Assembly: GCA_944380775.1 (NCBI GenBank)
Contig: CALWIP010000009.1
Coordinates: 1 to 64,000 of the forward strand
DNA from: an uncultured Clostridia bacterium
Lineage (GTDB): Bacteria > Bacillota > Clostridia > Oscillospirales > Acutalibacteraceae
DNA: 64,000 nt
Direction of reading: 5' to 3'
The notes below the pieces were generated by a model. That model made no database searches and had not been told where the DNA came from. It saw nothing but the letters and a program-made list of their open reading frames with translations. This document shows positions 53,527 through 60,528 of this stretch, one piece after another; the stretch's first letter is position 1, and each line of letters starts with the position of its first letter. The translations under genes were made by a program, and so were the position numbers.

Positions 53527-54990
53527 GTGAACAGAATCGACCAATATTTGCAGCAAGTAGATGAGGTGATCTCCAAAGGCCCGTATTCCGATGATTGGGA
53601 GAGCCTGAAGCACCGGAAAATCCCAGAATGGTTCTCAAAGGGGAAATTCGGCCTGTTCATCCATTGGGGATGCTATTCGGTGCCGGCGTGCGAGACGGAG
53701 TGGTACCCGCGCCAGATGTACCGCCCGGGTACCGAGAGCTTTGCGCATAAGGAAGCGCACTACGGAAAAAACGCCGACTACCGGCAGATTGTCGAGCAGT
53801 TTAACCCGCAGAAATTTGACGCGGACGAGTGGCTGGACTTGTTCCAAAAATCCGGCGCGCAGTACATCATGCCCGTGGGCGAACACCACGACGGCGTGAA
53901 AATGTACGAGAGCGGCCTCAACCGCTGGAATACGATGCAGCTGGCCCCGCACCGCGACTTCATGGCGGAGCTGCACCGGGCGGCGGACGCCCGCGGCATG
54001 GGCTTTTTGCTGTCGAACCACCGTGCGGAGCACTACTGGTTCCTCAACGGCGCGCGGCAGAATTTCCCGGATTCGGAGGCGCTCGGCGAGGAATACCGCG
54101 ACCTCTACGGCCCGTGCGCGCTCGGCTCGAACGGCGGCGCCGAATGGGACAGCGACGACATCGTCCCTACGGAGGAATGGCTGCGCGACTGGCTTGCCTC
54201 CGCGTGCGAAATGGTCGACCGCAACCGCCCGCGCGGCGTCTACTTCGACTGGTGGATCCAGCGGTTTGAATTCCGCCCCTACCTCAAAAAATTCCTTGCT
54301 TATTATTATAACCGCGCCGCGGAGTGGGGTGTGGAACCCGTCGTGTTTTATAAGTATAACGCCATTATGCAGGGCTGCGGCGTCTTTGACGTGGAACGCG
54401 GCCAGGTGCAGGGCGTCGCGCGCGAGCCGTGGCAGTGCGACACCTCGCTTTCTTGGAATTCCTGGGGATTTACCGAAGGGAACCGCTTTAAAAGCGCGAA
54501 CGACTGCCTCTGCAATTTGATCGACGTCATTTCGAAAAACGGCTGCCTCATGCTTAACGTCGGCCCGCGCCCGGACGGCAGCATCTGCGAGGAAGAACGC
54601 GCGCTGCTGTTGGAGATCGGCGCGTGGATGGAGAAAAACGGCGAGGCCGTCTACGGCACGGAGCCGTTCACCGTCTACGGCGAGGGCGCCGAGCAGAAGA
54701 GCGGCGCGTTTGAGGAAAACCCCACCTTCACCGGCGAAGATTACCGCTTTACCTACCGCTGCGGCGCCATCTACGCGTTTGTGCTTGCGCCGGGCGGCCG
54801 CCGCGAATTCCGCGTCAAGAGCCTCTGTTTTGACAACAACCGCGGCATCACATACCCCATTGCGGGCGTGTCGCTGCTTGGCGGCAGCCAGCCTGTGGAA
54901 TGGGAGCAAGACGCCTCGGCGATGACGCTGCGCCTCCCCGAGGCGGACCAAACCGGCCTGCCGCTCTGCTTTAAAATCGCCATCGGGTAA
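53527..54990 (+). CDS. Glycoside hydrolase family 29 alpha-L-fucosidase
   Basis: 487 aa. Start GTG 53527 with AAAAAGGAGG. Family marks: KFGLFIHWGCYSVPA (40-54), EWYPRQMY, MPVGEHHDGVKMYES (115-129, substrate-binding His pair), LLSNHRAEHYW, and the nucleophile Asp241 in GVYFDWW. LMLNVGPRPDGSI is the usual C-terminal motif of the barrel; a small beta-sandwich follows. No signal peptide, so it should act on imported fucosylated oligosaccharides such as mucin or milk-glycan pieces. Flanked by its own promoter and terminator. Confidence 0.95.
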   Translation: MNRIDQYLQQVDEVISKGPYSDDWESLKHRKIPEWFSKGKFGLFIHWGCYSVPACETEWYPRQMYRPGTESFAHKEAHYGKNADYRQIVEQFNPQKFDADEWLDLFQKSGAQYIMPVGEHHDGVKMYESGLNRWNTMQLAPHRDFMAELHRAADARGMGFLLSNHRAEHYWFLNGARQNFPDSEALGEEYRDLYGPCALGSNGGAEWDSDDIVPTEEWLRDWLASACEMVDRNRPRGVYFDWWIQRFEFRPYLKKFLAYYYNRAAEWGVEPVVFYKYNAIMQGCGVFDVERGQVQGVAREPWQCDTSLSWNSWGFTEGNRFKSANDCLCNLIDVISKNGCLMLNVGPRPDGSICEEERALLLEIGAWMEKNGEAVYGTEPFTVYGEGAEQKSGAFEENPTFTGEDYRFTYRCGAIYAFVLAPGGRREFRVKSLCFDNNRGITYPIAGVSLLGGSQPVEWEQDASAMTLRLPEADQTGLPLCFKIAIG

Positions 54991-55032
54991 CCCTCCCCTT
55001 TGTTTCCGCGCCTCCAAAAACAGGGGCGTCAG

Positions 55033-55068
55033 AAAAACCGCCGGGATCAAATTCCCGGCGGTTTTTTG
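55033..55068 (+). terminator. Terminator after the fucosidase gene
   Basis: ACCGCCGGGA / TCCCGGCGGT with six T residues. Confidence 0.95.
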
Positions 55069-55079
55069 CGCCCGCCCCC

Positions 55080-55108
55080 TTGACAAACAGCAGGGGAAGG
55101 GGTAAGAT
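55080..55108 (+). promoter_or_regulatory. Sigma-A promoter of the padR-DUF2812 pair
   Basis: -35 TTGACA (55080-55085), 17-base spacer, -10 TAAGAT (55103-55108). Confidence 0.75.
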
Positions 55109-55120
55109 AAAATTGCAAAT

Positions 55121-55140
55121 ATCGCAGTGCGATGCATCGC
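55121..55140. promoter_or_regulatory. Candidate PadR operator
   Basis: ATCGC-AGT-GCGAT (55121-55133) overlaps the 12-bp self-complementary GCGATGCATCGC (55129-55140), just downstream of the -10 box, where a repressor would block its own transcription. Confidence 0.55.
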
Positions 55141-55162
55141 GCTGAAAGATAGGAGGGAGACG

Positions 55163-55492
55163 GTGGACGCCCATATCAAAAAGGTCTATGTGCCGATGAC
55201 GGAGACCGGGTTTTACATCCTGCTCTGCCTGCAAGAGGAGGCGCACGGCTACCGCATTGTGCAGCGCGTGGAGGAACTCACCGCGGGCGAGGTCCGGCTT
55301 AGCCCGGGCACGCTGTACGGGAGCCTTTCCAAAATGGAAAAGGACGGGCTCATCGAGCTCGTGCGCGAGGAGGAGAAACGGAAGGTCTACCGGCTCAGCG
55401 CGCTGGGCGGGCAGGTGCTTGCCCTGGAGGAAAAACGGATTGAACGGCTTTACCGGAATATGCGGGAGGTGCAGGAGAATGAAGCGCGATAA
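55163..55492 (+). CDS. PadR-family transcriptional regulator
   Basis: 109 aa winged helix, GTG 55163 with AGGAGGGAGACG. MTETGFYILLCLQEEAHGYRI, then LSPGTLYGSLSKMEKDGLIE (recognition helix about 53-72) and the wing KRKVYRLSALGG; a C-terminal helix for dimerisation. Overlaps the DUF2812 gene by 14 bases. PadR/DUF2812 pairs are common in Clostridia; their job is unknown. Confidence 0.93.
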   Translation: MDAHIKKVYVPMTETGFYILLCLQEEAHGYRIVQRVEELTAGEVRLSPGTLYGSLSKMEKDGLIELVREEEKRKVYRLSALGGQVLALEEKRIERLYRNMREVQENEAR

Positions 55493-56030
55493 ACAGACGA
55501 AAACAGAAGTCCGGCTCTTTCTGGTTACCCAGTGGGAAAAAGAGCAGGAATATTTGCAGCGGCGGCACCGCGAGGGATGGAAGTTCGAGCGCATTTCCGG
55601 CCTGGCGGTCTACCATTTCACCCGCTGCGAGCCGGAAGACGTGGTCTACCAGCTGGATTACCACGCAGAGGGCGGAAAAGAGGACTATGTGCAGCTGTTC
55701 CGCGACTGCGGATGGGAATATTTGCAGGATTTCATGGGGTACAGCTATTTCCGCAAGCCGCGCGCGGCCATGCGCGGCGACGAGGGGATTTTCTGCGACA
55801 GCGCTTCCCGCCTGGAAATGCTCCAGCGCGTGTTCCGGGGCCGGATGGTCCCGCTGCTGGTGGTGTTTTTCCTGGCCGTCCTGCCCAATTTGTGGGAGTC
55901 GGTCCGCTCCGGCGGGGAAGACCGCGCGGTCCTTTCGTTCCTGTTCCTCATCCTCTTTTTCGTCTACCTGTGCATTTTCCTCTCCTTCGGCTGGAAGGTG
56001 TGGCAGCTTTGGCGGGAAGAGAGCCGTTAG
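55479..56030 (+). CDS. DUF2812-domain membrane protein
   Basis: 183 aa. Residues 10-90 are the DUF2812 region: EVRLFLVTQWEKEQEYLQ, GWKFERISGLAVYHFTRCEP, VYQLDYHAEGGKEDYVQLF, CGWEYLQDFMGYSYFRKP. Two hydrophobic helices follow (about 120-138 and 146-170). Start ATG 55479 lies in the end of padR with GGGAGGTGCAGG before it. The stop overlaps the convergent zinc permease stop by four bases. Function unknown; probably an inner-membrane partner or target of the PadR repressor. Confidence 0.85.
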   Translation: MKRDKQTKTEVRLFLVTQWEKEQEYLQRRHREGWKFERISGLAVYHFTRCEPEDVVYQLDYHAEGGKEDYVQLFRDCGWEYLQDFMGYSYFRKPRAAMRGDEGIFCDSASRLEMLQRVFRGRMVPLLVVFFLAVLPNLWESVRSGGEDRAVLSFLFLILFFVYLCIFLSFGWKVWQLWREESR

Positions 56031-56869
56031 CGCGCGCGCAGTTTAGAGAGCGCGAAGGTGGCGAAGAAAGCGGCTGCGGAGAGCAGAACGATGGTCCCGC
56101 CGGTGGCGGTGCCGAGATAATAGGACAAAATGAGGCCCGCCACGCCGGAGAGCATGGAGATCAGCACGGAGATGCCGTGGTAGCCGCGCATGCTGCGCGC
56201 GACGTTGCGCGCGGCGGCGGCGGGCAGCACCAACAGCGAATTGATGATGAGCACGCCGACCCACTTGATGGAAATGGTCACGATGACGGCGACGATGACG
56301 ACGAACAGCTTTTCCAACAGCTTGACCCGCACGCCCTTGCTCGCCGCGAGGTCCGCGTTGACGCTCACGAGGAGGAGCTGGTTAAACAGCAGGACCCAAA
56401 CCGCCAGAACGGCCAGCAGCACCAAAAAGAGCAGGAGGATTTCCTCCGGCTGTACGGTCAGAATATCCCCCACGAGGTAGGCGGAGTATTTCGCAAACCC
56501 GCCGGAGGCGGAGAGCAGCACCACCCCGAGCGCTAGGCCCGTGGAGGAAAAGACGCCGATGACCGTGTCGGCGGACGACGCGCCGGAGTCCAGCACCATT
56601 GAGATGCCGAGCGCAAACAGCAGCGCAAAGCCAAGCATCGACGCCAGGTAATTGTCAATGCCGAGCAACACGCCGATGGCAATGCCGGTGAGCGCGGAAT
56701 GCCCGAGCGCATCTGAGAAAAACGAGAGCCGGTTGTTCACGACCATCGTGCCGACAAGGCCGAACAGCGGCGTGATGAGAAGAACGGCCAGCAGCGCATT
56801 TTTCATGTAGTCAAATTCCATCCAGTCAAATGGGAGCAGCGCTTCCATCACTTGGTAAACGGTTTCCAT
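56027..56869 (-). CDS. znuB: Zinc ABC transporter permease
   Basis: 280 aa, ABC-3 family, about eight membrane helices. NNRLSFFSDALGHSALTGIAIG is the cytoplasmic coupling segment typical of ZnuB/MntB permeases; LLVLPAAAARNVARSM near residue 200 is also diagnostic. ATG 56869 overlaps the ATPase gene stop region by two bases or so, with AGGAGG upstream; an in-frame ATG 27 bases earlier is less likely. Last gene of the operon. Confidence 0.92.
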   Translation of the reverse strand: METVYQVMEALLPFDWMEFDYMKNALLAVLLITPLFGLVGTMVVNNRLSFFSDALGHSALTGIAIGVLLGIDNYLASMLGFALLFALGISMVLDSGASSADTVIGVFSSTGLALGVVLLSASGGFAKYSAYLVGDILTVQPEEILLLFLVLLAVLAVWVLLFNQLLLVSVNADLAASKGVRVKLLEKLFVVIVAVIVTISIKWVGVLIINSLLVLPAAAARNVARSMRGYHGISVLISMLSGVAGLILSYYLGTATGGTIVLLSAAAFFATFALSKLRAR

Positions 56870-56870
56870 C

Positions 56871-57608
56871 TCAAGCGCCTCCTTTCGGCAGGCCAAACGC
56901 CTCGCGCAGCGCGGCGCTTTTCATCACTTCGGCGGCGGGGCCGCTGCAAACGACCCGCCGGTCGAGCAGGATGGCGCGGGTGGCGGCGTCCTCCACATGC
57001 GCGAGGTCGTGCGACACCAGCAGCACCGGCATGTCGTGCTCCCGCCGCATGGCCGAGATGAGCGAATAAAAGACCCCGGCGCCTTTGCGGTCCACGGCGG
57101 AGACCGGCTCGTCGAGCAGCAGCAGGTCCGGCTGGGGCGCGAGCGCAAACGCGAGCAGCACGCGCTGCAATTCCCCGCCGGAGAGAGAGCCGAGCCGTTT
57201 TTCCAGCAGCTCCGGGCCTGCGCCCACGGCGGCCAAAAGGGAAGCGGCTTTTTCCAAGCGGCGTTTGCCGTGGCCCAGCCACACCGGCCGGCGCCCCATG
57301 CGGGCGCAGAGCAGGTCTGCCGCCGTCACCGGGGAAGAGCGGTCAAACGACATGTTCTGCGGCACATAGCCGATGCGCGGCTTGGCGATGGCCGCGCCGT
57401 CCGGCCCGTGGAACGAGATCTCCCCCGTGTAGGGGATGCGGCCGAGCAGCGCTTTCAGCAGCGTCGTCTTGCCCGCGCCGTTGCGGCCGAGCAGCGCGGC
57501 GACTTCCCCGTGCCGCACGGTAAAGGAAACGTGGTCCAGCAGCAATTCGCCGCCCTTTTTTACGCAGACGTCCCGCACGGTAACGCTGCATTGGCAATGG
57601 TCCGTCAT
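56871..57608 (-). CDS. znuC: Zinc ABC transporter ATPase
   Basis: 245 aa from ATG 57608. Walker A GRNGAGKTT, Q-loop YVPQNMSF, signature LSGGELQRV, Walker B LLLLDEPVSAVD, H-loop VSHDL. The LSGGELQR form and the length fit ZnuC/MntB-type importers. Four-base overlap with the binding-protein gene (ATGA). Substrate metal is inferred from the operon and its Zur-like operator. Confidence 0.93.
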   Translation of the reverse strand: MTDHCQCSVTVRDVCVKKGGELLLDHVSFTVRHGEVAALLGRNGAGKTTLLKALLGRIPYTGEISFHGPDGAAIAKPRIGYVPQNMSFDRSSPVTAADLLCARMGRRPVWLGHGKRRLEKAASLLAAVGAGPELLEKRLGSLSGGELQRVLLAFALAPQPDLLLLDEPVSAVDRKGAGVFYSLISAMRREHDMPVLLVSHDLAHVEDAATRAILLDRRVVCSGPAAEVMKSAALREAFGLPKGGA

Positions 57609-58471
57609 GAAAGCGCCTCCTGTAATACGGCTTTGTTCTCCCGCATCGCGTCGAGATACGCGTCGGGGTCGTCCTCGCCCGTGACGCACGGGTCGAGGAA
57701 GTAGAGCGTTGCGCCGCTCTCTTCCGCAAGGATGTTCGCGGCGGATTCCGGGTACTGCGGCTCCGCGAAGACCGCGGTGACGCCGGTCTCCCGGATGAGC
57801 CGGATGGTGTTGGCCAATTCGCGGGCGCTGGGCTGGCTGTCCGGCTCGCGGTTGACCACGGCGGCAATCTCCAGGCCGAATTCTTCAGCAAAGTAGGGGA
57901 ACGCCTCGTGGAACGTGACAATGCGCCGGTTCGGCAGCGGGTCAATCGCCTCGTGCATCTCCTCGCGCAGCGCCTCAAGCTTTTCTACGTAAATTTCCGC
58001 ATTGGCGCGGTACTGCGCCGCATGCGCTGGGTCCGCTGCCGCCAACCCCCCGGCGACGTTTTCTACCTGCCGGATGCAGTTGCTTACAGAGACCCAGAGG
58101 TGCGGGTTTTCTTCCACCACGGCGAGGCCCTCGCTCGCGTCCACCACCGTGAGGGACGGGAGCGACGCAACCACGTCGTCGAGGAAGCTCTCCATCCCCG
58201 CGCCGTTGATGACGAACGCATCGGCGCGCTCCAAATTTTTCCGGTCCTTCGATTGCAGCTGGTAGTCGTGCAGGCAGCCGGTTTGCTGCCCTGCCATGTT
58301 TTCCAGCGAAACGCCGTCAATCCCTTCTGTAATGTTTAGGCAAATAATATACATAGGGTAAAAAGATGTGACAATGCGGAACGAGGCTTCGTCCTCCGGT
58401 TCCGCCGCGCAGGCGGTGCTGCCCGCGCAAAAGAGCAAACAGGCCGCGGCTGCGGCGAGTATCCGCTTCAT
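57605..58471 (-). CDS. znuA: Zinc-binding lipoprotein of ABC importer
   Basis: 288 aa, cluster A-I solute-binding protein. Signal sequence 1-22 with candidate lipid Cys in LLFC (15) or GSTAC (21). Metal ligands: His in TGCLHDYQL (about 68), His in NPHLWVS (about 124), His in TFHEAFPYF (about 188) and a late Asp/Glu. No long His-rich loop of the E. coli ZnuA type. Manganese is the alternative metal; the upstream Zur-type dyad favours zinc. ATG 58471 with AGGAGGG. Confidence 0.9.
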   Translation of the reverse strand: MKRILAAAAACLLFCAGSTACAAEPEDEASFRIVTSFYPMYIICLNITEGIDGVSLENMAGQQTGCLHDYQLQSKDRKNLERADAFVINGAGMESFLDDVVASLPSLTVVDASEGLAVVEENPHLWVSVSNCIRQVENVAGGLAAADPAHAAQYRANAEIYVEKLEALREEMHEAIDPLPNRRIVTFHEAFPYFAEEFGLEIAAVVNREPDSQPSARELANTIRLIRETGVTAVFAEPQYPESAANILAEESGATLYFLDPCVTGEDDPDAYLDAMRENKAVLQEALS

Positions 58472-58485
58472 AGCGCCCTCCTAAA

Positions 58486-58500
58486 TGCAAATGATTCGCA
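58486..58500. promoter_or_regulatory. Zur/Fur-type operator upstream of znuA
   Basis: TGCAAAT-G-ATTCGCA: a 7-1-7 inverted repeat with six of seven bases paired, lying between the -10 box and the znuA ribosome site. Fur-family repressors bind 7-1-7 dyads of this layout. Confidence 0.75.
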
Positions 58501-58516
58501 TCTTTGTGCGGGATTT

Positions 58517-58545
58517 ATGATACCGCGTTTCCGGGATTCTGTCAA
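58517..58545 (-). promoter_or_regulatory. Sigma-A promoter of znuACB
   Basis: On the minus strand: -35 TTGACA (58545-58540), 17-base spacer, -10 TATCAT (58522-58517). The Zur-like dyad lies 16 bases downstream of the -10. Confidence 0.9.
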
Positions 58546-58592
58546 CCCGGAGCGCGGGGGAGAGATCTTTTGAATTATTTTTTCCAAAACCC

Positions 58593-58621
58593 TTGACAAT
58601 CCCGCGTTGCCGCGCTATAAT
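58593..58621 (+). promoter_or_regulatory. Sigma-A promoter of tRNA-Val
   Basis: -35 TTGACA (58593-58598), 17-base spacer, -10 TATAAT (58616-58621), consensus at every position. Confidence 0.93.
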
Positions 58622-58657
58622 AATCAAGCGCTCAGGAAATAGGGCGGACAATTCAAC

Positions 58658-58733
58658 GGACGATTAGCTCAGCTGGTAGAGCATTCGCTTGACGTGCGAA
58701 GGGTCACAGGTTCGAGTCCTGTATCGTCCACCA
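58658..58733 (+). tRNA. tRNA-Val (anticodon GAC)
   Basis: Acceptor GGACGAT pairs with ATCGTCC; D arm AGCTCAGCTGGTAGAGC; anticodon stem TTCGC/GCGAA with GAC at 58691-58693; T arm with GGTTCGAGTCC; CCA encoded at 58731-58733. Confidence 0.97.
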
Positions 58734-58734
58734 G

Positions 58735-58769
58735 AAAAAGCCGGAATGATTTTTCGTTCCGGCTTTTTG
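58735..58769 (+). terminator. Terminator after tRNA-Val
   Basis: AAAAAGCCGGAA ... TTCCGGCTTTTT, a 12-bp perfect stem ending in T residues. Confidence 0.94.
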
Positions 58770-58795
58770 TTATGCCTGTGGAACGGGGTGAGCGG

Positions 58796-59470
58796 ATGGA
58801 AATTTACGCGCTGCGGCTGGACGGGCCCCTGCCGCCGGGCTGGTTTGCAGCCTGCCTTGCGCGCGCGCCGGAGGAACGCCGGGCGCGGGTGGCGCGCGCC
58901 CGCACGCAGCAGGCCGCGCGGCGCTGCCTGCTGGGAGAAATGCTGCCGCGCTGGCTGGCCTGCGCCGCCCTCGGCGTGCCGGACCGGGCGCTGCAAACGG
59001 AAAAAGGCCCGGCGGGCAAGCCGTTTTTTGCCGGGTGGCCCGGCTTCCACTACAATGTATCGCACGCGGGGGACTGGGTGGTGTGCGCCGTCGGCGAAAG
59101 CCCTGTAGGCGTAGACATCGAGGGCGGGCGGCGCGCCCCGCTGCGCGTGGCCTCGCGGTTTGCCCCGCCGGAGCGCGAAGCCATTCTGGCCGCGGAGGAA
59201 CCGGCGCAGGCGGCGTTGTTCTTCCGCTACTGGACCGCCAAAGAGAGCTACGTCAAATACCTCGGCCGGGGCTTGACGCTCTCCCTGGACGCTTTTACCT
59301 TGCTGCCGGACGGGCCGGACTGCTTTGCCGTGGAGGAAGACCCCGCCTGCGCCGTCCGCATCTTCCACGAGGCGGAGGGGTTCCCCGCGGCGCTTTGCGG
59401 CGCGCGGGAGGCTGTTGCGCGCGCCCGCTGGACGCAGCTAAGGCCCGGGCAGATCGTTTTCCCCACATAA
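58796..59470 (+). CDS. 4'-Phosphopantetheinyl transferase, Sfp type
   Basis: 224 aa. Transfers phosphopantetheine from CoA to carrier proteins. Magnesium-site motif VGVDIE (about 102-107), RFAPPERE, and FFRYWTAKESYVKYLGRGL (about 142-160). Two-domain Sfp length, larger than AcpS (about 120 aa). ATG 58796 follows GGGGTGAGCGG; an in-frame ATG at 58772 overlaps the tRNA terminator. No polyketide or peptide synthetase is near, so it may serve ACP or a cluster elsewhere. Confidence 0.92.
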   Translation: MEIYALRLDGPLPPGWFAACLARAPEERRARVARARTQQAARRCLLGEMLPRWLACAALGVPDRALQTEKGPAGKPFFAGWPGFHYNVSHAGDWVVCAVGESPVGVDIEGGRRAPLRVASRFAPPEREAILAAEEPAQAALFFRYWTAKESYVKYLGRGLTLSLDAFTLLPDGPDCFAVEEDPACAVRIFHEAEGFPAALCGAREAVARARWTQLRPGQIVFPT

Positions 59471-59541
59471 AAAGGCCTGTGGACCCGCTTTGGCGCGGGC
59501 CGTGGAAAAACAACAATTTTTATCCAAATTTGGCGCAGATG

Positions 59542-59570
59542 TTGACCTCATCTTGCCGCTATGCTAAAAT
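59542..59570 (+). promoter_or_regulatory. Sigma-A promoter of the second polysaccharide operon
   Basis: -35 TTGACC (59542-59547), 17-base spacer, -10 TAAAAT (59565-59570). Leader of about 155 bases to the first gene; a GC-rich stretch there has no recognised element. Confidence 0.85.
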
Positions 59571-59732
59571 TAAAGCATTAAAAACCTTATTATGAAGTTT
59601 GGGTTATACGGCAGGAAACAGCGCGTCACCGGCCATGCGGCGGCCGGGGGCTACGGGCCTGGGCACGGCGCATTGCGGCGCCCAGGGCGCGGCGCGTCCG
59701 GCCGGGTGGTAAGAACAAACGAGGTGGGGAGC

Positions 59733-60416
59733 ATGGCGAAATATCTGGAAGCCGCCGATTTGGATGAGAAAACCAACGAACGGCTCCGGCAGCTGTTGGA
59801 ACGTTCCCGCGCAACCTATTGGAAGCAGAAACGGATTTTTGACGTGACGGTCGCGTCGTTTCTGCTTTTGCTCTTACTGCCGCTGTTTGTGGTCATCAGC
59901 GTTGCCATCTGCATCGACGACCCGCACGGCGGGCCGATCTTTAAGCAGGTGCGCATCGGGCGGCACGGCAAGCCGTTTTTGCTTTATAAATTCCGCACCA
60001 TGGTCAACAACGCGGAGCAGCTCCGCGAATTGCTGATGGAGCGCAATGAGATGGACGGGCCGGTGTTTAAAATTAAGGATGACCCGCGCATCACGCGCGT
60101 GGGGCGTTTTTTGCGCCGCACCAGCATCGACGAGCTGCCCCAGCTGTTTAACGTGCTCAAGGGCGACATGAGTATGGTCGGTCCCCGCCCGCCGTTGCCC
60201 GGCGAGGTAGAGAGCTACACCGATTACCAGCGCCTGCGGATGATCGTCACGCCCGGCCTCACCTGCGAGTGGCAGGTTGCGCCGGACCGGAACGACATCT
60301 CGTTCCAGCAGTGGGTGGAGATGGATCTCCATTACATTCAGCACCGCACCATGCGGCAGGATATTAAATTGATTTTGAAAACGCCGGTCGCAATGCTGCG
60401 CCGCGGCGGCCGCTGA
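59733..60416 (+). CDS. Polyprenyl-phosphate phosphoglycosyl transferase (sugar transferase)
   Basis: 227 aa. One N-terminal hydrophobic re-entrant segment (about 38-60) then the catalytic domain: PIFKQVRIGRHGKPFLLYKFRTM, DDPRITRVGRFLRRTSIDELPQ with the Asp-Glu catalytic pair, and GDMSMVGPRPPLPGEVE. This is the short monotopic form (PglC/WcaJ C-terminal half) that moves a sugar-1-phosphate onto undecaprenyl phosphate to start a surface glycan. ATG 59733 follows GAGGTGGGG. First gene of its operon. Confidence 0.93.
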   Translation: MAKYLEAADLDEKTNERLRQLLERSRATYWKQKRIFDVTVASFLLLLLLPLFVVISVAICIDDPHGGPIFKQVRIGRHGKPFLLYKFRTMVNNAEQLRELLMERNEMDGPVFKIKDDPRITRVGRFLRRTSIDELPQLFNVLKGDMSMVGPRPPLPGEVESYTDYQRLRMIVTPGLTCEWQVAPDRNDISFQQWVEMDLHYIQHRTMRQDIKLILKTPVAMLRRGGR

Positions 60417-60528
60417 GTGCGGCGGGACCCCGGGCCATGCGCCGGGGAGATCCTTTAGAAATCATTGTTCCGGCCAAAAGCCCCCGAAAAAGGCGGCGCG
60501 GCTGGAGAAAGGGGGCGTGCGGGCCGTC

